Part shown: in pieces, positions 62,901 to 64,000 of the stretch
Layout: each line of letters begins with the position of its first letter
Position numbering within the stretch: the first letter of the stretch is position 1
Assembly: GCA_013398955.1 (NCBI GenBank)
Contig: VWPU01006173.1
Span: 1 to 64,000, forward strand
Reading direction: 5' to 3'
Length of the DNA: 64,000 nucleotides
DNA from: Callaeas wilsoni
Taxonomy: Eukaryota; Chordata; Aves; Passeriformes; Callaeidae
Made by a program: the position numbers and the translations under genes
The notes under the pieces: model-generated
Seen by the model: only the letters and a program-made list of their open reading frames with translations
The model's database searches: none
Told to the model about the DNA's origin: nothing

Positions 62901-64000
62901 TGTGAAAGCTGCAATGCTGCACTTGAAAGAACACATCTCCATTCAAAAACCTATTTCCTGCACAGGACTGTAAACAAATTGCTAGATTTTAGCACGTTAT
63001 TTCAAAACTCCATGTCTTTAATAGTGCCACCATTGCTCCCTGCTTGATAATTCCCTTTCCTTGCTTAAAATAACTGTCTATGGCAAGAGCACTGACCTTC
63101 AGGAATAAGTGAATGAACAAGGAAAGCAGCCCGCCAGCACACGACCAAATTGAAAACAATGACAGCAGCTATTTCGGGGCACAGAGATGAACAGAGGGAA
63201 CAATATGATTATCTACATGTAAAATATGAGTGACGCCAGCAGCAGACAGGAACTTCTGTTTGCCCAGTCTCGTGAAACAAGAACGAGCTGCTGCTCAAAG
63301 GAATAAGCAGACAGTGAAATAAAAACCCAAAAAGATACTTTGTTTTTCTCAGCAAGCGATCAACTCAAGATGCCACAAAGGCTGACTGCTTCGTCAGCAC
63401 AGAAATTCATGACTTGCTTTTAAGATAAAATGACCATCAAGCCACACAAAAAGGAATAAAATAACAGCCAAAGAAAAATAGTATTTCAGAGGGAAGTATG
63501 TGCTTCTGAACAGAAGGCATCACTGAAGTACAAAGTGAAGGTGTTTTGTTAGGTGGTGCAGTGACCCTCCTCTGAAAAATCTCTGAAAAAGCTCTTGGAA
63601 TTATAAGTGGCAAGATGGGGCTTGATGACTACAGCTCATATACTAAGTCTATTATTTTCTTTAAATATATATTGCAGAAAGCTATTTTATACCACATATA
63701 TATAACCAAGTAAAAGACTAATGAAAGTGTTTACACAAGATTTAAACCTCAGCTCTCAAAACAGTTTGAGAGATCATTATGCCAAACCAGCCCTGGGGCT
63801 CCCACCTCACCATGCCAGTGGTTTCTGTCAGTTCCACAGATTGCACAGGAGAGGATGTACCACAATTTTTGTTTTCTTGGGTTTGAATTTCTTAGAAAAT
63901 GTGGTATTTTTGATGATTTAATCCTGCTAGAGAGCCTCGAAAACAGAAAAGTTCCAAATTCCTATCTATTGTGGCATAAAGTGGCAGTATCAACTACACA

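Larger units (their letters stand above)
43298..64000 (-). other. Part of an upstream BSN intron (more than 20.7 kb)
   Basis: No sequence resembling the missing first half of zinc finger 1 (a CxxC set followed by GFNPNPHL) was found on the minus strand up to 64000, so the intron probably continues beyond the window. It contains CR1 tails near 46934, 49787 and 53705, an old LINE remnant at about 46630-47550, a CpG-enriched patch at 50940-51450, an unrecognised hydrophobic frame at 52818-53144, and an AAAAC simple repeat. From about 54.1 to 64 kb I see unique, mostly AT-rich sequence without recognised genes or RNA. Confidence 0.75.

Overview
The window is vertebrate nuclear DNA from a bird, probably a songbird. 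The evidence is a large neuronal gene with compact GT-AG exons, about nine copies of CR1-type LINE tails (the typical avian retroposon), and part of an LTR whose first bases resemble a passerine endogenous-retrovirus LTR. The LTR assignment is from memory and unconfirmed. A single N at 23182 marks an assembly join.

One gene fills the window: BSN (Bassoon), the giant scaffold of the presynaptic active zone, read right to left on the minus strand. Eight coding exons were placed by hand from acceptor and donor sites, and all reading phases join: 43297-42491, 14371-13907, 12756-6112 (the giant exon), 5367-3252, 2948-2212, 1872-1779, 1650-1507 and 1322-1268 (stop at 1284-1282). Together they encode about 3,682 residues, ending in the FGKKF..FW C-terminus typical of Bassoon. 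The 5' end of the gene is missing: the first half of zinc finger 1, the start codon and the promoter lie beyond position 64000. A probable noncoding 3' exon follows at 1181-1084. No poly(A) signal was seen, so the transcript may end left of position 1.

Layout: 1-1083 is a GC- and CpG-rich block next to the 3' end. 1084-14371 holds the closely spaced 3' coding exons. 14372-42490 is a 28-kb intron with CR1 copies, an LTR fragment, a duplicated block around the N, and a small minisatellite. 42491-43297 is the exon joining the two zinc fingers. 43298-64000 is part of an upstream intron longer than 20 kb, with more CR1 copies, an old LINE remnant carrying a younger CR1 insertion, a CpG-enriched patch near 51 kb, and an unrecognised hydrophobic reading frame near 53 kb.

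The visible Bassoon parts include the C-terminal half of zinc finger 1, finger 2 split across an intron, many QT motifs of the dynein-light-chain (LC8) type, a long central coiled coil, a 14-3-3-type site, an SH3-binding RTLPSPP motif, an ELKS/CAST-type coiled coil, and the conserved C-terminus. No tRNA, rRNA, CRISPR or bacterial-type operon is present, and I found no clear new biological system. The best leads are the split-finger exon symmetry, the dense QT motifs, the assembly duplication around the LTR, and the hydrophobic frame near 53 kb.
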